A DNA stretch of 14,730 nt, from positions 1 through 14,730 of the forward strand of contig CAJTVL010000095.1 of the NCBI GenBank assembly GCA_910579425.1, in the 5' to 3' direction. Positions 1-7,576 of the stretch are shown piece by piece. The DNA comes from an uncultured Lachnospiraceae bacterium. Lineage in GTDB: Bacteria > Bacillota > Clostridia > Lachnospirales > Lachnospiraceae. The notes below the pieces were generated by a model. The model saw only the letters and a list, made by a program, of their open reading frames with translations, was not told the DNA's origin and did not search any database. A program made the position numbers and the translations under genes. Numbering within the stretch: position 1 is the first letter of the stretch; each line of letters starts with the position of its first letter.

Positions 1-473
1 TATAAATTTTTCAAAGTTCACAAATTTCTGCTTGACTTTTTATTTGCAGACTTCAATTATACCGATCAGGCGTTTTCCGACAAGGCGTGGAACCGGCAGA
101 CGGTCAGGGCCAGAGGGCTGTATCTGGACACGGTTAAAAGCAGGGTGGTTGCAAGAGCCTGTGACAGCCTATGTCAAAGAAAACGGGTTTCTCGGAATCA
201 TCAGTTATGACGAATTCGAGGACAGCGCAGGATATATGACAAAGCAAAAGCTTTACTACTACAATTTCTGGAATAATATGAGAGGAGTCTTGTATGAAGT
301 AAAGAAAAAGGGGTATTTAGCCAATGCCTCCATCCTGACAACACCGATGGCAAATGAGTTTTACGGGTGGCTCAGAAGGCTCTATGACGCCGGAAAGGCA
401 GGTCAGCTCCCCGCAAACATCTGCGCCGATGCTGTGTGGCGGTTGGCGATACACGCTGCCCGGTTACTTTTGA
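1..473 (+). pseudogene. Frameshifted 3' remnant of an unrecognised protein gene, cut by the window edge
   Basis: I do not recognise the family. Reading frame 1 is open from base 1 to a TGA at 208-210 and gives protein-like sequence (FNYTDQAFSDKAWNRQTVRA, then GLYLDTVKSR). Around base 160 the sensible reading moves to frame 2 (VTAYVKENGFLGIISYDEFE, later KLYYYNFWNNMRGVLYEVKK), as if one base had been gained. Near base 431 it seems to move again, to frame 3, ending GGWRYTLPGYF with a TGA at 471-473. If frame 2 is kept, the ORF runs to 514 but ends in an implausible Leu/Phe-rich tail. The aromatic- and charge-rich text looks like a soluble protein. There is no start codon inside the window for the frame-1 part. 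I infer a decayed gene; two sequencing errors would look the same. No function is proposed. Confidence 0.5.
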
Positions 474-541
474 TATTTTTACCCTTTTTTAGATTCAAAG
501 TATTTTTGTTTTAAAACGCATATGATAAACTATTCCTATCC

Positions 542-577
542 GGGAAACGCCACAAAGAAAATTTCACGGCGTTTCCC
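542..577. promoter_or_regulatory. Perfect 10-bp inverted repeat upstream of the ABC operon
   Basis: GGGAAACGCC at 542-551 is repeated as its exact reverse complement at 568-577, with a 16-base loop. The 7-mer GATAAAC occurs on both sides, at 524-530 and 586-592. No T-run follows on either strand, so it is not a normal intrinsic terminator. It lies 60 bases before the ABC ATPase start. It could be an operator for the transporter operon, a leader hairpin, or the scar of a lost mobile element. The repeat is seen directly; the role is inferred. Confidence 0.4.
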
Positions 578-636
578 ACTGGTGCGATAAACAATTTTCA
601 GATACGGCCAGAACTCAGCACAGGGAGGAACCCCGG

Positions 637-1341
637 ATGGATTCATTTGTAGAATTTAAAAACGTAGGTAAAACCTATCATATGGGAGAAGTGGACATTG
701 AGGCTCTCAGGGATGTAAATTTTACCATCGGAAAAGGAGAATTCTGTGTGGTGGTAGGAGCCTCCGGGGCCGGTAAGACCACGATTTTGAATATCTTAGG
801 AGGCATGGACTCTCTCTCCTGTGGGCAGGTTTTTTTGGACGGGCAGGAAATCTCCTCTTACAATAAGAAGAAACTGACGGCCTACCGGCGCTTTGACATT
901 GGCTTTGTCTTTCAGTTTTACAATCTGGTGCAGAATCTCACGGCTCTTGAAAATGTGGAGCTGGCGGCTCAGATCTGCAAAGATCCCCTGGATGCCATGA
1001 CGGTCCTGGAGATGGTTGGCTTAAAGGACAGGGCGGGAAACTTCCCGGCCCAGCTCTCCGGCGGGGAGCAGCAAAGGGTGGCTATCGCCAGAGCCCTTGC
1101 GAAAAATCCCAAGCTTCTGCTCTGCGACGAGCCCACCGGAGCCCTGGATTACAATACTGGCAAGGCGGTTTTGAAATTATTGCAGGACGCCTGCCGCAAA
1201 AGGGGAATGACCGTGGTGGTTATTACCCACAATCAGACCCTGACAGCCATGGCGGACAGAGTCATCACCGTAAAAAACGGAACCGTGCGCAAAATGGAAC
1301 TGAATGAACACACCTTGCCGGTAGAAGAGATTGAATGGTAG
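637..1341 (+). CDS. ABC transporter ATP-binding protein, MacB/LolD/BceA type
   Basis: This 234-residue cytoplasmic ATPase would power the FtsX-type permease encoded next. All nucleotide-binding motifs are present: Walker A GASGAGKTT (41-49), Q-loop Gln at about 93, signature LSGGEQQR (140-147), Walker B LLLCDEPTGALD (160-171) with Glu165 as catalytic base, and the switch His at about 198 (VITHNQ). The length is normal for this ATPase class, which typically drives mechanical or export work with FtsX-fold permeases rather than import. The start is set by a strong AGGGAGGA at 622-629. The permease starts 79 bases downstream on the same strand with no terminator between, so they form an operon. 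The substrate cannot be read from the sequence; antimicrobial peptide resistance, lipoprotein or cell-wall functions are all possible for this class. Confidence 0.93.
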   Translation: MDSFVEFKNVGKTYHMGEVDIEALRDVNFTIGKGEFCVVVGASGAGKTTILNILGGMDSLSCGQVFLDGQEISSYNKKKLTAYRRFDIGFVFQFYNLVQNLTALENVELAAQICKDPLDAMTVLEMVGLKDRAGNFPAQLSGGEQQRVAIARALAKNPKLLLCDEPTGALDYNTGKAVLKLLQDACRKRGMTVVVITHNQTLTAMADRVITVKNGTVRKMELNEHTLPVEEIEW

Positions 1342-1420
1342 GATGCCTCCTGGCGAGTCATCATATAGGGTATCATAAGAGGTCGGAATGCCTCTTGAAA
1401 AGTGATATAGGAGCGAACGG

Positions 1421-4400
1421 ATGAGCGGCGGAATGATCAAAACTACGGTCAGGGAAATCAAAGGAAGTCTTGGACGGTACATGGCGATTCTGTCCATTGT
1501 CATGCTGGGTGTGGGTCTGTTTACGGGTTTAAAGGCCACCACACCGGCTATGATTGTAACGGAGAACGCTTACCTGGAAGAACAGAATTTTTTTGATTTC
1601 CGTCTCCTGTCCACTTTGGGCTTTTCAAAGGAAAGCGTGGACAAGCTTAAGGATTTAGAGGAAATTGCGGATGTGGAAGGGGCAGTTTCCGTAGACGCGA
1701 TCTGTTCTATGGGGGAATCCAATGACATTTATAAATTCCACACAATTCCTCAAAAAATCAACCAGGTAGTGCTCACGGCAGGACGGATGCCGCAAAATGC
1801 CGGCGAATGTCTTCTTGACTCCGCCCTGTATGGGGAAGCCGCGCTGGGCTCCCAGATCATCGTGACGGACGACAATGAGGAAGACACCCTGGAAATGTTT
1901 CACAACCGCACCTTTACCGCTGTGGGAATCGTGCGCACGCCCTATTATATCAATTTTGAACGGGGAACCACCTCGATCGGCGACGGAAAAATCGGCGCTT
2001 TTCTTTATGTCCCACCGGAAGCCTTTGACTGTGACTATCTCACCGAAATTTATGTGACGGCCAGCAAAAAATATGAAGTCTACACTGACGAATATGAAGC
2101 TTATATCGATTCCATCACCGATACGGTGGAAGAAAAGACAGAACTTCTGGCACAGGAGCGGTATGAAGAGCTTCAGGACACGGCCCGGGAAAAAATCGAC
2201 GATGCCCAGACGGAGCTGGATGACAAAAAGGCAGAAGCAAAGGAAGAGCTGGATGATGCCTGGCAAAAGATTCTGGACGGAGAACAGGAACTGGCGGACG
2301 GCCAGCAGGAAATCACGGACGGCGAAACAAAGATCGCCGACGGCCAAAAGAAAATCGCCGACAGTAAGCAGGAGATCGCCGATGGCGAGCAGGAAATCAT
2401 CGACGGTGAAAAAGAGATTGCGGAAAAAGAACAGGAATTAAAAGAGGCAGACGAAGAGCTGAAATATCACGAGTGGGAAATCTTTGCCAACGAGCTGGAA
2501 CTGGCCCAGGCATGGGATAAGCTGGAGGAAGCAAAGGAGGAATTAGAACAGCAGGAGGAAATGCTGGCTGCAAAGGAAGCCCCGCTGATCGAACAGGAGC
2601 ACATGCTCTTCACGCAACAGGAGGAATTAACAGGAAAGGCGGCGGAGCTGGACGGCAAAGAGGCGGAACTTACCACTGCGGCCGCCCAGCTTTCCGACCA
2701 GGAAGCGGCACTGGATGCCCAGGAGCAGGAACTGGACGCCCAGGCCGGGGGGCTCTCTGCAGCCCTTGAAGCGCAACTCATTTCACAGGAAGAATATGAG
2801 GCCTCTATGGCCCAGATTGAGGCAGGCCGCCAGCAGCTATCCGCAGGCAGAGACCAGCTTAACGGCGCCAAAGCCCAGATCCAATCCGGTCTCGATCAGA
2901 TTCAGGCAGGCAGGGCCCAGCTCGACGACGGCTTAAGTCAGATCCAGGACGGTCTTGCGCAGATCCTGTCCTACAAAGGACAGTTCCAGGATGGCTGGGA
3001 TGAGATCGAAGAAGCCCGCGCCAAGATCAAACACAACGAAAAGGTACTTCTGGAAGCGGACGCAGAGCTGCGTTCGGCTAAATCCGAAGTCACCGATGCC
3101 AGAAACCAGTGGGAGGATGGCAAGGCTCAGCTTGAAGAGGCCAAAACGGATTTGGAGGAAGGAAAGGCCGAGCTTGAAGACGGCAGGGAAAAGCTTGCAC
3201 AGGCCCAAAAGGACATCGTTAAGGCACAGGCGGATCTGGAGGAAGGAAAGGCCGAGCTTGAGGACGGCAAGGCAGAGCTTAAGGACGCCAAAGCAGAATA
3301 CAGCGACGCAAAGGCGGAATTTGAAACCGAGGTGGCGGATGCCCAGCAAAAAATTGACGACGCCAGAGATGAGCTGGCGGATCTTGAAGCGCCGGACACT
3401 TATGTCCTTGACCGGAATACCAATATAGGCTATGCCTGCTACGAGAGCGATTCCAATATTGTGGCGGCCATTGCCAACGTGTTCCCCGCTTTTTTCTTCC
3501 TGGTGGCCGCTCTCATTTGTATGACCACCATGAACCGGATGGTGGAGGAACAGCGCACCCAGATCGGCGTGCTCAAAGCCCTCGGCTACGGAAACGGGGC
3601 TATTATGGGAAAATTCCTCTTTTATGCCGGTTCCGCAGCGGCAATCGGCGCCGTCCTGGGATGTATCATCGGCACCTGGCTTTTCCCGAAGGTTATATGG
3701 ATCGGCTACGGGATCATGTACAGCATGGGGGAAATTGAGTATTACTTTGACTTCCTGATGGCTTTCCTTTCCATAGCGGTTTCACTGCTCTGCTCCGTGG
3801 GCGCGGCATATTTTTCATGCCGGCATGAGCTGAGCAGCGTTCCGGCCAACCTGATCCGTCCAAAAGCGCCAAAAAGCGGCAAGCGGATTTTCCTGGAAAA
3901 AATAACCTTTATCTGGCGCAGAATGAAGTTCCTTCATAAGGTTTCCATGAGGAATATCATCCGCTATAAAAAGCGTTTTTTCATGATGATACTGGGGATC
4001 AGCGGCTGCACCGCTCTTCTGGTCACCGGCTTTGGCATCAGGGATTCCGTCATGAGCATTGCGGAGATGCAGTATGATGAAATCCAGATCTATGACATTG
4101 ACGTCACATTTTCGGAAGGTATTACACAGGCAGAGTCGGACAGGCTGACAGAGCAAACCTGCCCTATCCTGGCAAACATTGCCTGCCGGTATGAAAAGAG
4201 TGTAGATTTGGACTTTGGCGGCCGAACCAAGTTCGTTTACCTGGAAATTCCAAAAAGCAGGGAGCAAATTGACGCTTTCTTAAATTTGCACACTGAGGAT
4301 GGCAGAGAAATTCCCTGGCCCGGGGAGGGCGAAGCCGTTTTGAGCGCAAAAATAGCGGAGAATATGGGAATCAAAGCAGGGGACGAGATTATTTTGCGGG

Positions 4401-5056
4401 ACAATGAGATGAACAGTCTGAAAGTCAGGGTAACTGCCCTGTGCGAAAATTTTGTTTATAACTATGTTTATGTGGACAAAGAGACTTATCAGGCACAGCT
4501 TGGTGCTGAACCGGAATACAAAAGCGCCTTTGCCCTGGTGAAAGAGGACGTAGACATTCATGAAGCTGCGGCGGCAATTGCCGACCGGAAAAACGTCCTT
4601 GCCGTTTCCGTAACTGCGGATATGAGGGCGAGAATCTCCAACATGATGGAGAGCATGAACTATATCATTGCGCTGATCATCATCTGTGCCGGGAGCCTGG
4701 CCTTTATTGTGCTTTATAACCTGACAAACATCAATATCACGGAGCGGATCCGGGAGATCGCCACCATCAAGGTTCTGGGCTTTTACGCCAGGGAGACCGC
4801 CGACTATGTTTTCCGCGAAAACCTTGTCCTTACCGCCATGGGCGCTCTTGTGGGACTGGGACTCGGGAAATGGCTGCATTGGTTTGTGATGTACAATATC
4901 AAAATCGATATGATTTCCTTCAAGACCCTGATCACCCCCGCCAGCTACCTGCTCAGCCTTCTGTTTACCTTTATCTTTGCCATACTGGTAAACGGCTTCA
5001 TGTTTTTCAAGCTGGAAAAAATTAATATGGCCGAATCCCTGAAATCCATTGAATAA
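1421..5056 (+). CDS. FtsX-family ABC permease with very long coiled-coil insert
   Basis: This is a 1211-residue membrane protein, partner of the preceding ATPase. An N-terminal membrane segment lies at about 18-38 (AILSIVMLGVGLFTG). An extracytoplasmic part follows, then a charged coiled coil from about 247 to 657. A first FtsX bundle has segments near 680-703, 732-757 and 778-803. A fourth segment lies near 853-873, then a second outside domain, then a second FtsX bundle near 1080-1102, 1135-1153 and 1175-1197. This is the two-bundle layout of FtsX permeases, roughly 400 residues longer than usual because of the coiled coil. The insert has strict seven-residue repeats of the type IADGQKK (286-340) and ELEDGKA (about 570-640). 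The start follows AGGAG at 1409-1413; an ATG four codons later is less well placed. The 79-base gap before it holds a small AAGAGG/CCTCTT repeat (1377-1396) of unknown meaning. Family is confident, substrate unknown. Confidence 0.9.
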   Translation: MSGGMIKTTVREIKGSLGRYMAILSIVMLGVGLFTGLKATTPAMIVTENAYLEEQNFFDFRLLSTLGFSKESVDKLKDLEEIADVEGAVSVDAICSMGESNDIYKFHTIPQKINQVVLTAGRMPQNAGECLLDSALYGEAALGSQIIVTDDNEEDTLEMFHNRTFTAVGIVRTPYYINFERGTTSIGDGKIGAFLYVPPEAFDCDYLTEIYVTASKKYEVYTDEYEAYIDSITDTVEEKTELLAQERYEELQDTAREKIDDAQTELDDKKAEAKEELDDAWQKILDGEQELADGQQEITDGETKIADGQKKIADSKQEIADGEQEIIDGEKEIAEKEQELKEADEELKYHEWEIFANELELAQAWDKLEEAKEELEQQEEMLAAKEAPLIEQEHMLFTQQEELTGKAAELDGKEAELTTAAAQLSDQEAALDAQEQELDAQAGGLSAALEAQLISQEEYEASMAQIEAGRQQLSAGRDQLNGAKAQIQSGLDQIQAGRAQLDDGLSQIQDGLAQILSYKGQFQDGWDEIEEARAKIKHNEKVLLEADAELRSAKSEVTDARNQWEDGKAQLEEAKTDLEEGKAELEDGREKLAQAQKDIVKAQADLEEGKAELEDGKAELKDAKAEYSDAKAEFETEVADAQQKIDDARDELADLEAPDTYVLDRNTNIGYACYESDSNIVAAIANVFPAFFFLVAALICMTTMNRMVEEQRTQIGVLKALGYGNGAIMGKFLFYAGSAAAIGAVLGCIIGTWLFPKVIWIGYGIMYSMGEIEYYFDFLMAFLSIAVSLLCSVGAAYFSCRHELSSVPANLIRPKAPKSGKRIFLEKITFIWRRMKFLHKVSMRNIIRYKKRFFMMILGISGCTALLVTGFGIRDSVMSIAEMQYDEIQIYDIDVTFSEGITQAESDRLTEQTCPILANIACRYEKSVDLDFGGRTKFVYLEIPKSREQIDAFLNLHTEDGREIPWPGEGEAVLSAKIAENMGIKAGDEIILRDNEMNSLKVRVTALCENFVYNYVYVDKETYQAQLGAEPEYKSAFALVKEDVDIHEAAAAIADRKNVLAVSVTADMRARISNMMESMNYIIALIIICAGSLAFIVLYNLTNINITERIREIATIKVLGFYARETADYVFRENLVLTAMGALVGLGLGKWLHWFVMYNIKIDMISFKTLITPASYLLSLLFTFIFAILVNGFMFFKLEKINMAESLKSIE
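3147..3269 (+). repeat. Direct DNA repeat inside the coiled-coil coding region
   Basis: A 39-base segment at 3147-3185 recurs at 3231-3269 with only two differences, both silent transitions (for example Leu TTG to CTG). The offset is 84 bases, which is 28 residues or exactly four heptads. Each copy encodes LEEGKAELEDG. Looser 21-base repeats (ATCGCCGACGG-like) lie at about 2330-2420. The exact multiple of the heptad suggests in-frame growth of the coiled coil by duplication. Confidence 0.75.
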
Positions 5057-5092
5057 ACAACGTGCAGTACGCTCCGCGAACTGTCCTTATGT

Positions 5093-5131
5093 AAAAAAAT
5101 GAAATTTCCGTTAAGGAAATTTCATTTTTTT
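5093..5131. terminator. Symmetric bidirectional terminator between ABC operon and MATE gene
   Basis: The stem ATGAAATTTCC / GGAAATTTCAT has a 5-base loop (5110-5114). It is flanked by an A-run on the left (5093-5099) and a T-run on the right (5125-5131), so each strand shows a hairpin followed by U-rich RNA. It lies 37 bases after the permease stop and overlaps the last codons and stop of the converging MATE gene. Confidence 0.85.
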
Positions 5132-6478
5132 CAGCTTCCGGTACACTGTAAAATACATGGTGAGGAAACAGGCCAGCCCGCCGATGGCATTGGATATTGG
5201 CTCCGCCAGAAAGATCCCGTCCACTCCCAGACCGAATTTCGGAAGAAGTATGGTCAGGGGAGCCACGATCACAGCCTTGCGCAGCAGGGAAAAAAATATG
5301 GCCTGCTTTGAGCAGCCCAAGGCTGTAAAGGATGCCTGGCCTGAAAACTGAAAGGACATGAAGAAAAATCCGAAAAAGTAAATCCTGATTGCCCTCACTC
5401 CCGCCTCCAGCATGGCCGGATCCTCCGTGAAAACGGAGAGCAGAAAGCGGGGGCCCATAATCACCGCCAGCCATGCCAGAAGGGTATAAAGAATCCCGAT
5501 CACTGACATGAAGCGAATCCCCTGGCATACCCTCTCAAACCGCTTTGCCCCGTAATTGTAGCCCAGCACCGGCTGTGCGCCGCTGGTAAGGCCGCTGACC
5601 GGCAGGGACAAAATCTCACGGACGGAATTCAGCACCGTCATAATTCCCACATACAAATCGCCGCCGTAAATCTTCAGCGTGGCATTGCACACAATCTGCA
5701 CCAGGGCATTGGTTCCCTGCATAATGAAGCCTGCCATCCCCAACGAAGAAATCTCACGGGCCAGCTTCCAGTCCACTCCCAGATTTTCTTTCTTAATCCG
5801 AAGCTGTGTTTCTTTTCCCAAACGTCGCGGCATTATAAGAAAATGCAAAACCCAAATACAGGAGGCCGTCTGGCTCAGTATGGTGGCAAGAGCGGCCCCG
5901 CTCACTCCCATATGTAAACTGAAAATAAAAATGGGATCCAAAATCAAATTCAGCACCGCCCCCAAAAGCGTTGTCATCATCCCCGTTTTTGGAAACCCCT
6001 GAGCATTGATAAAACCGTTTAACCCTGTGGCAAGCATGGCAAAAGGAGTTCCCAGAAGATAGATTTTCAGATAAGCGTCCGCATATACATAGGAAGCGTC
6101 GCTTGCCCCAAACAGATACAGGACAGGCCTTCGAAACACAAAACACAGCGCCATAAGCACGGCAGAACAACACACTAAAAGAGAAAAGGTATTGCCCAGA
6201 ATTTTTTCCGCCCGTTTCTCCTGCCGGGCCCCTCTTGCTATGGAAAACAGAGGGGCTCCGCCGGTTCCGAAAAGGTTTGTAAATGCTGCGATAATTGTTG
6301 TAAGAGGAAAGGCTAGACCGATCCCTGTCAGCGCCATACTGTCCGCCCCCGGTAAATGACCGATATAAATCCGGTCTACCACATTGTACAATAGCTGCAC
6401 CAACTGGGCCAGCATCAGCGGAATGGACTGGTATATGATATTTTTCCAAACCTTTCCCTCTGCAAAATTGCGTGTCAT
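5111..6478 (-). CDS. MATE family multidrug/toxin efflux transporter
   Basis: This 455-residue polytopic membrane protein has the usual MATE length and about twelve hydrophobic segments. The N-terminal stretch (SIPLMLAQLVQLLYNVVDRI, then YIGH and ALTGIGLAFP) is characteristic of the MATE antiporters common in Clostridia. A second-half counterpart (EISSLGMAGFIMQGTNALVQ) starts near 240, as expected for the internal two-fold repeat. Such proteins export cationic drugs or metabolites using Na+ or H+ gradients; the substrate here is unknown. The ATG at 6478 is preceded by AAGAGGGGG. It begins 16 bases after the nagB stop, so it is probably co-transcribed from the nagB promoter. Its last codons (KMKFP) and stop lie in the arm and loop of the terminator at 5093-5131. 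Confidence 0.93.
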   Translation of the reverse strand: MTRNFAEGKVWKNIIYQSIPLMLAQLVQLLYNVVDRIYIGHLPGADSMALTGIGLAFPLTTIIAAFTNLFGTGGAPLFSIARGARQEKRAEKILGNTFSLLVCCSAVLMALCFVFRRPVLYLFGASDASYVYADAYLKIYLLGTPFAMLATGLNGFINAQGFPKTGMMTTLLGAVLNLILDPIFIFSLHMGVSGAALATILSQTASCIWVLHFLIMPRRLGKETQLRIKKENLGVDWKLAREISSLGMAGFIMQGTNALVQIVCNATLKIYGGDLYVGIMTVLNSVREILSLPVSGLTSGAQPVLGYNYGAKRFERVCQGIRFMSVIGILYTLLAWLAVIMGPRFLLSVFTEDPAMLEAGVRAIRIYFFGFFFMSFQFSGQASFTALGCSKQAIFFSLLRKAVIVAPLTILLPKFGLGVDGIFLAEPISNAIGGLACFLTMYFTVYRKLKKMKFP

Positions 6479-6494
6479 ACCCCCTCTTACCCCA

Positions 6495-7220
6495 CTAAAT
6501 CAACGATAAAGCCGCTTCGTCCGCCACAACGGTAACATCATTGTGAAGCTGCAATACGGAAGCCTGCACCCAAGGGGTGATCTTCCCGAAAAATGCTTCT
6601 TTTACAATAGCTGCCTTATCCTCACCGCTGACCACCACCAAAATCTTCCTTGCCTGCATAATCGTCTTGATTCCCATGGTATAGGCCTGCTTCGGCACTT
6701 CCTCTATGGACGCAAAAAATCTCTGGTTTGCCTTAATAGTGGACTCTGTCAAGTCTACACAATGAGTCTCTCCCTTAAATTCATCCCCCGGCTCATTAAA
6801 TCCGATATGGCCGTTATGTCCCAGACCCAAAAGCTGTAAATCTACGCCTCCTGTGCCGGCAATGATTTTGTTATAGTCAGAACATGCCTTCTCGGAATCC
6901 GGCTCTGTTCCGTCCGGTAAAAAGGTTCTCCCGGGATCCACATTTACCTTTCCGAAAAGATGCTCATGCATAAAATAGTAATAGCTCTGATCATTTTCTC
7001 GGGTAAGTCCCTTATACTCATCCAGATTGACCGTGGTAATACCGGAAAAATCCAAATCTCCCTTTTCATACCAGTCCACAAGACATTTATAAGCGCCAAT
7101 GGGAGTAGAACCCGTAGCAAGCCCCAATACGCACTGCGGCTTTAATATAATCTGAGCTGAAATAATATTTGCCGCCTTTCTGCTCATGTCCTCATAGTCT
7201 TTTGCTCTGATAATCCTCAT
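6495..7220 (-). CDS. nagB: Glucosamine-6-phosphate deaminase
   Basis: NagB converts glucosamine 6-phosphate to fructose 6-phosphate and ammonia, the last committed step of cytoplasmic amino-sugar catabolism. The 241-residue protein shows the phosphate-binding LATGSTP (34-40), LDEY with Asp67 (E. coli Asp72), and LGLGHNGHIGFNEPG (131-145) with His138 and Glu143 of the ring-opening site. Asn136 replaces the E. coli Asp141, as in Bacillus-type enzymes. I chose the ATG at 7220 because AAGGAG lies just upstream and because translation begins MRIIRAKDYED, the normal N-terminus. The open frame extends to 7391, but that part crosses a terminator and the promoter. The MATE gene follows after 16 bases. 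No nagA or sugar transport genes are in the window. Confidence 0.95.
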   Translation of the reverse strand: MRIIRAKDYEDMSRKAANIISAQIILKPQCVLGLATGSTPIGAYKCLVDWYEKGDLDFSGITTVNLDEYKGLTRENDQSYYYFMHEHLFGKVNVDPGRTFLPDGTEPDSEKACSDYNKIIAGTGGVDLQLLGLGHNGHIGFNEPGDEFKGETHCVDLTESTIKANQRFFASIEEVPKQAYTMGIKTIMQARKILVVVSGEDKAAIVKEAFFGKITPWVQASVLQLHNDVTVVADEAALSLI

Positions 7221-7286
7221 TTTTTCTCTCCTTCGCTGTATTTGTGCTCCCCGCCCCCTTCTCGTAAGAGCGTCGCAATATGTTTC

Positions 7287-7315
7287 ATTATAGCAAATAC
7301 CTTCGCTCTTCGCAA
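7287..7315 (-). promoter_or_regulatory. Sigma-A-type promoter for nagB
   Basis: Read on the - strand, -35 TTGCGA (7315-7310), a 17-base spacer and -10 TATAAT (7292-7287), preceded by TG in the extended -10 position. Transcription would start near 7280, giving a leader of about 60 bases before the nagB ATG. I see no obvious GntR operator or riboswitch in that leader. Confidence 0.75.
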
Positions 7316-7362
7316 GCCGTCCGATTGCCAATCCCAAAGGAGTGTTTCGTCGCTTTTTCAGT

Positions 7363-7389
7363 AAAAAAAGCGTGCGCCGCCAGGCGCAC
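7363..7389 (-). terminator. Second of two tandem terminators after tRNA-Leu
   Basis: A perfect GC-rich stem GTGCGCC / GGCGCAC (7372-7378 and 7383-7389) has a 4-base loop. On the - strand it is followed by GC and then seven T (7369-7363). It lies between the first terminator and the nagB promoter and would insulate nagB from upstream transcription. The T-run can also pair with 7351-7358 (CGCTTTTT), giving a competing hairpin. Confidence 0.75.
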
Positions 7390-7392
7390 ACT

Positions 7393-7423
7393 AAAAAGCA
7401 CCGGACAAAATGTCCAGTGCTTT
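7393..7423 (-). terminator. First terminator directly after tRNA-Leu
   Basis: The stem AAAGCAC-x-GGACA / TGTCC-x-GTGCTTT (7395-7407 and 7411-7423) has one mismatch and a 3-base loop. On the - strand it ends in five T (7397-7393). It begins 2 bases beyond the tRNA 3' end. Confidence 0.85.
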
Positions 7424-7424
7424 A

Positions 7425-7508
7425 TGCCGATGACGAGACTTGAACTCGTACAATGTTGCCATCGTCAGATTTTGAGTCTGATGCGTCTGCCAATTCCGCC
7501 ACATCGGC
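7425..7508 (-). tRNA. tRNA-Leu (anticodon CAA)
   Basis: Reading the - strand, acceptor arms GCCGATG (7508-7502) and CATCGGC (7432-7426) pair perfectly, with discriminator A at 7425. The anticodon stem TCAGA/TCTGA encloses the loop CTCAAAA, giving anticodon CAA for Leu codon UUG. The T-arm contains GTTCAAGTC. A long variable arm makes it a class II tRNA of 84 bases, as expected for leucine. The 3' CCA is not encoded (TAA follows), so it must be added by CCA-transferase. It has its own promoter and two terminators. Confidence 0.95.
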
Positions 7509-7540
7509 CTTTCTGATGAACTGTTTCGCAACTGAAAAAC

Positions 7541-7569
7541 ATTGTACCATATAAATCCGTCAATTACAA
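7541..7569 (-). promoter_or_regulatory. Promoter for tRNA-Leu
   Basis: Read on the - strand, -35 TTGTAA (7569-7564), a 17-base spacer and -10 TACAAT (7546-7541). The predicted start near 7534 leaves about 26 bases before the mature tRNA. The -35 box lies only 7 bases beyond the lysA stop, so promoter and gene end are packed together. TTGACG at 7563-7558 is a better -35 box by sequence but is wrongly spaced (11 bases). Confidence 0.6.
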
Positions 7570-7576
7570 GATTTTT

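Noticed and set aside
2270..2440. Regular 21-base repeats, considered as a repeat array or CRISPR
   Set aside because: Repeats are imperfect, contiguous and in frame with protein heptads; there are no spacers and no cas genes.
2173..3399. Several long open frames on both strands across the coiled-coil region
   Set aside because: Repetitive Glu/Lys/Ala/Asp codons leave other frames free of stops; the products are low-complexity Ser/Ala- or Phe/Leu-rich shadows.
7221..7391. N-terminal extension of nagB (57 more codons)
   Set aside because: It crosses a terminator hairpin and a good promoter, lacks the family N-terminus, and a strong ribosome binding site precedes the ATG at 7220.
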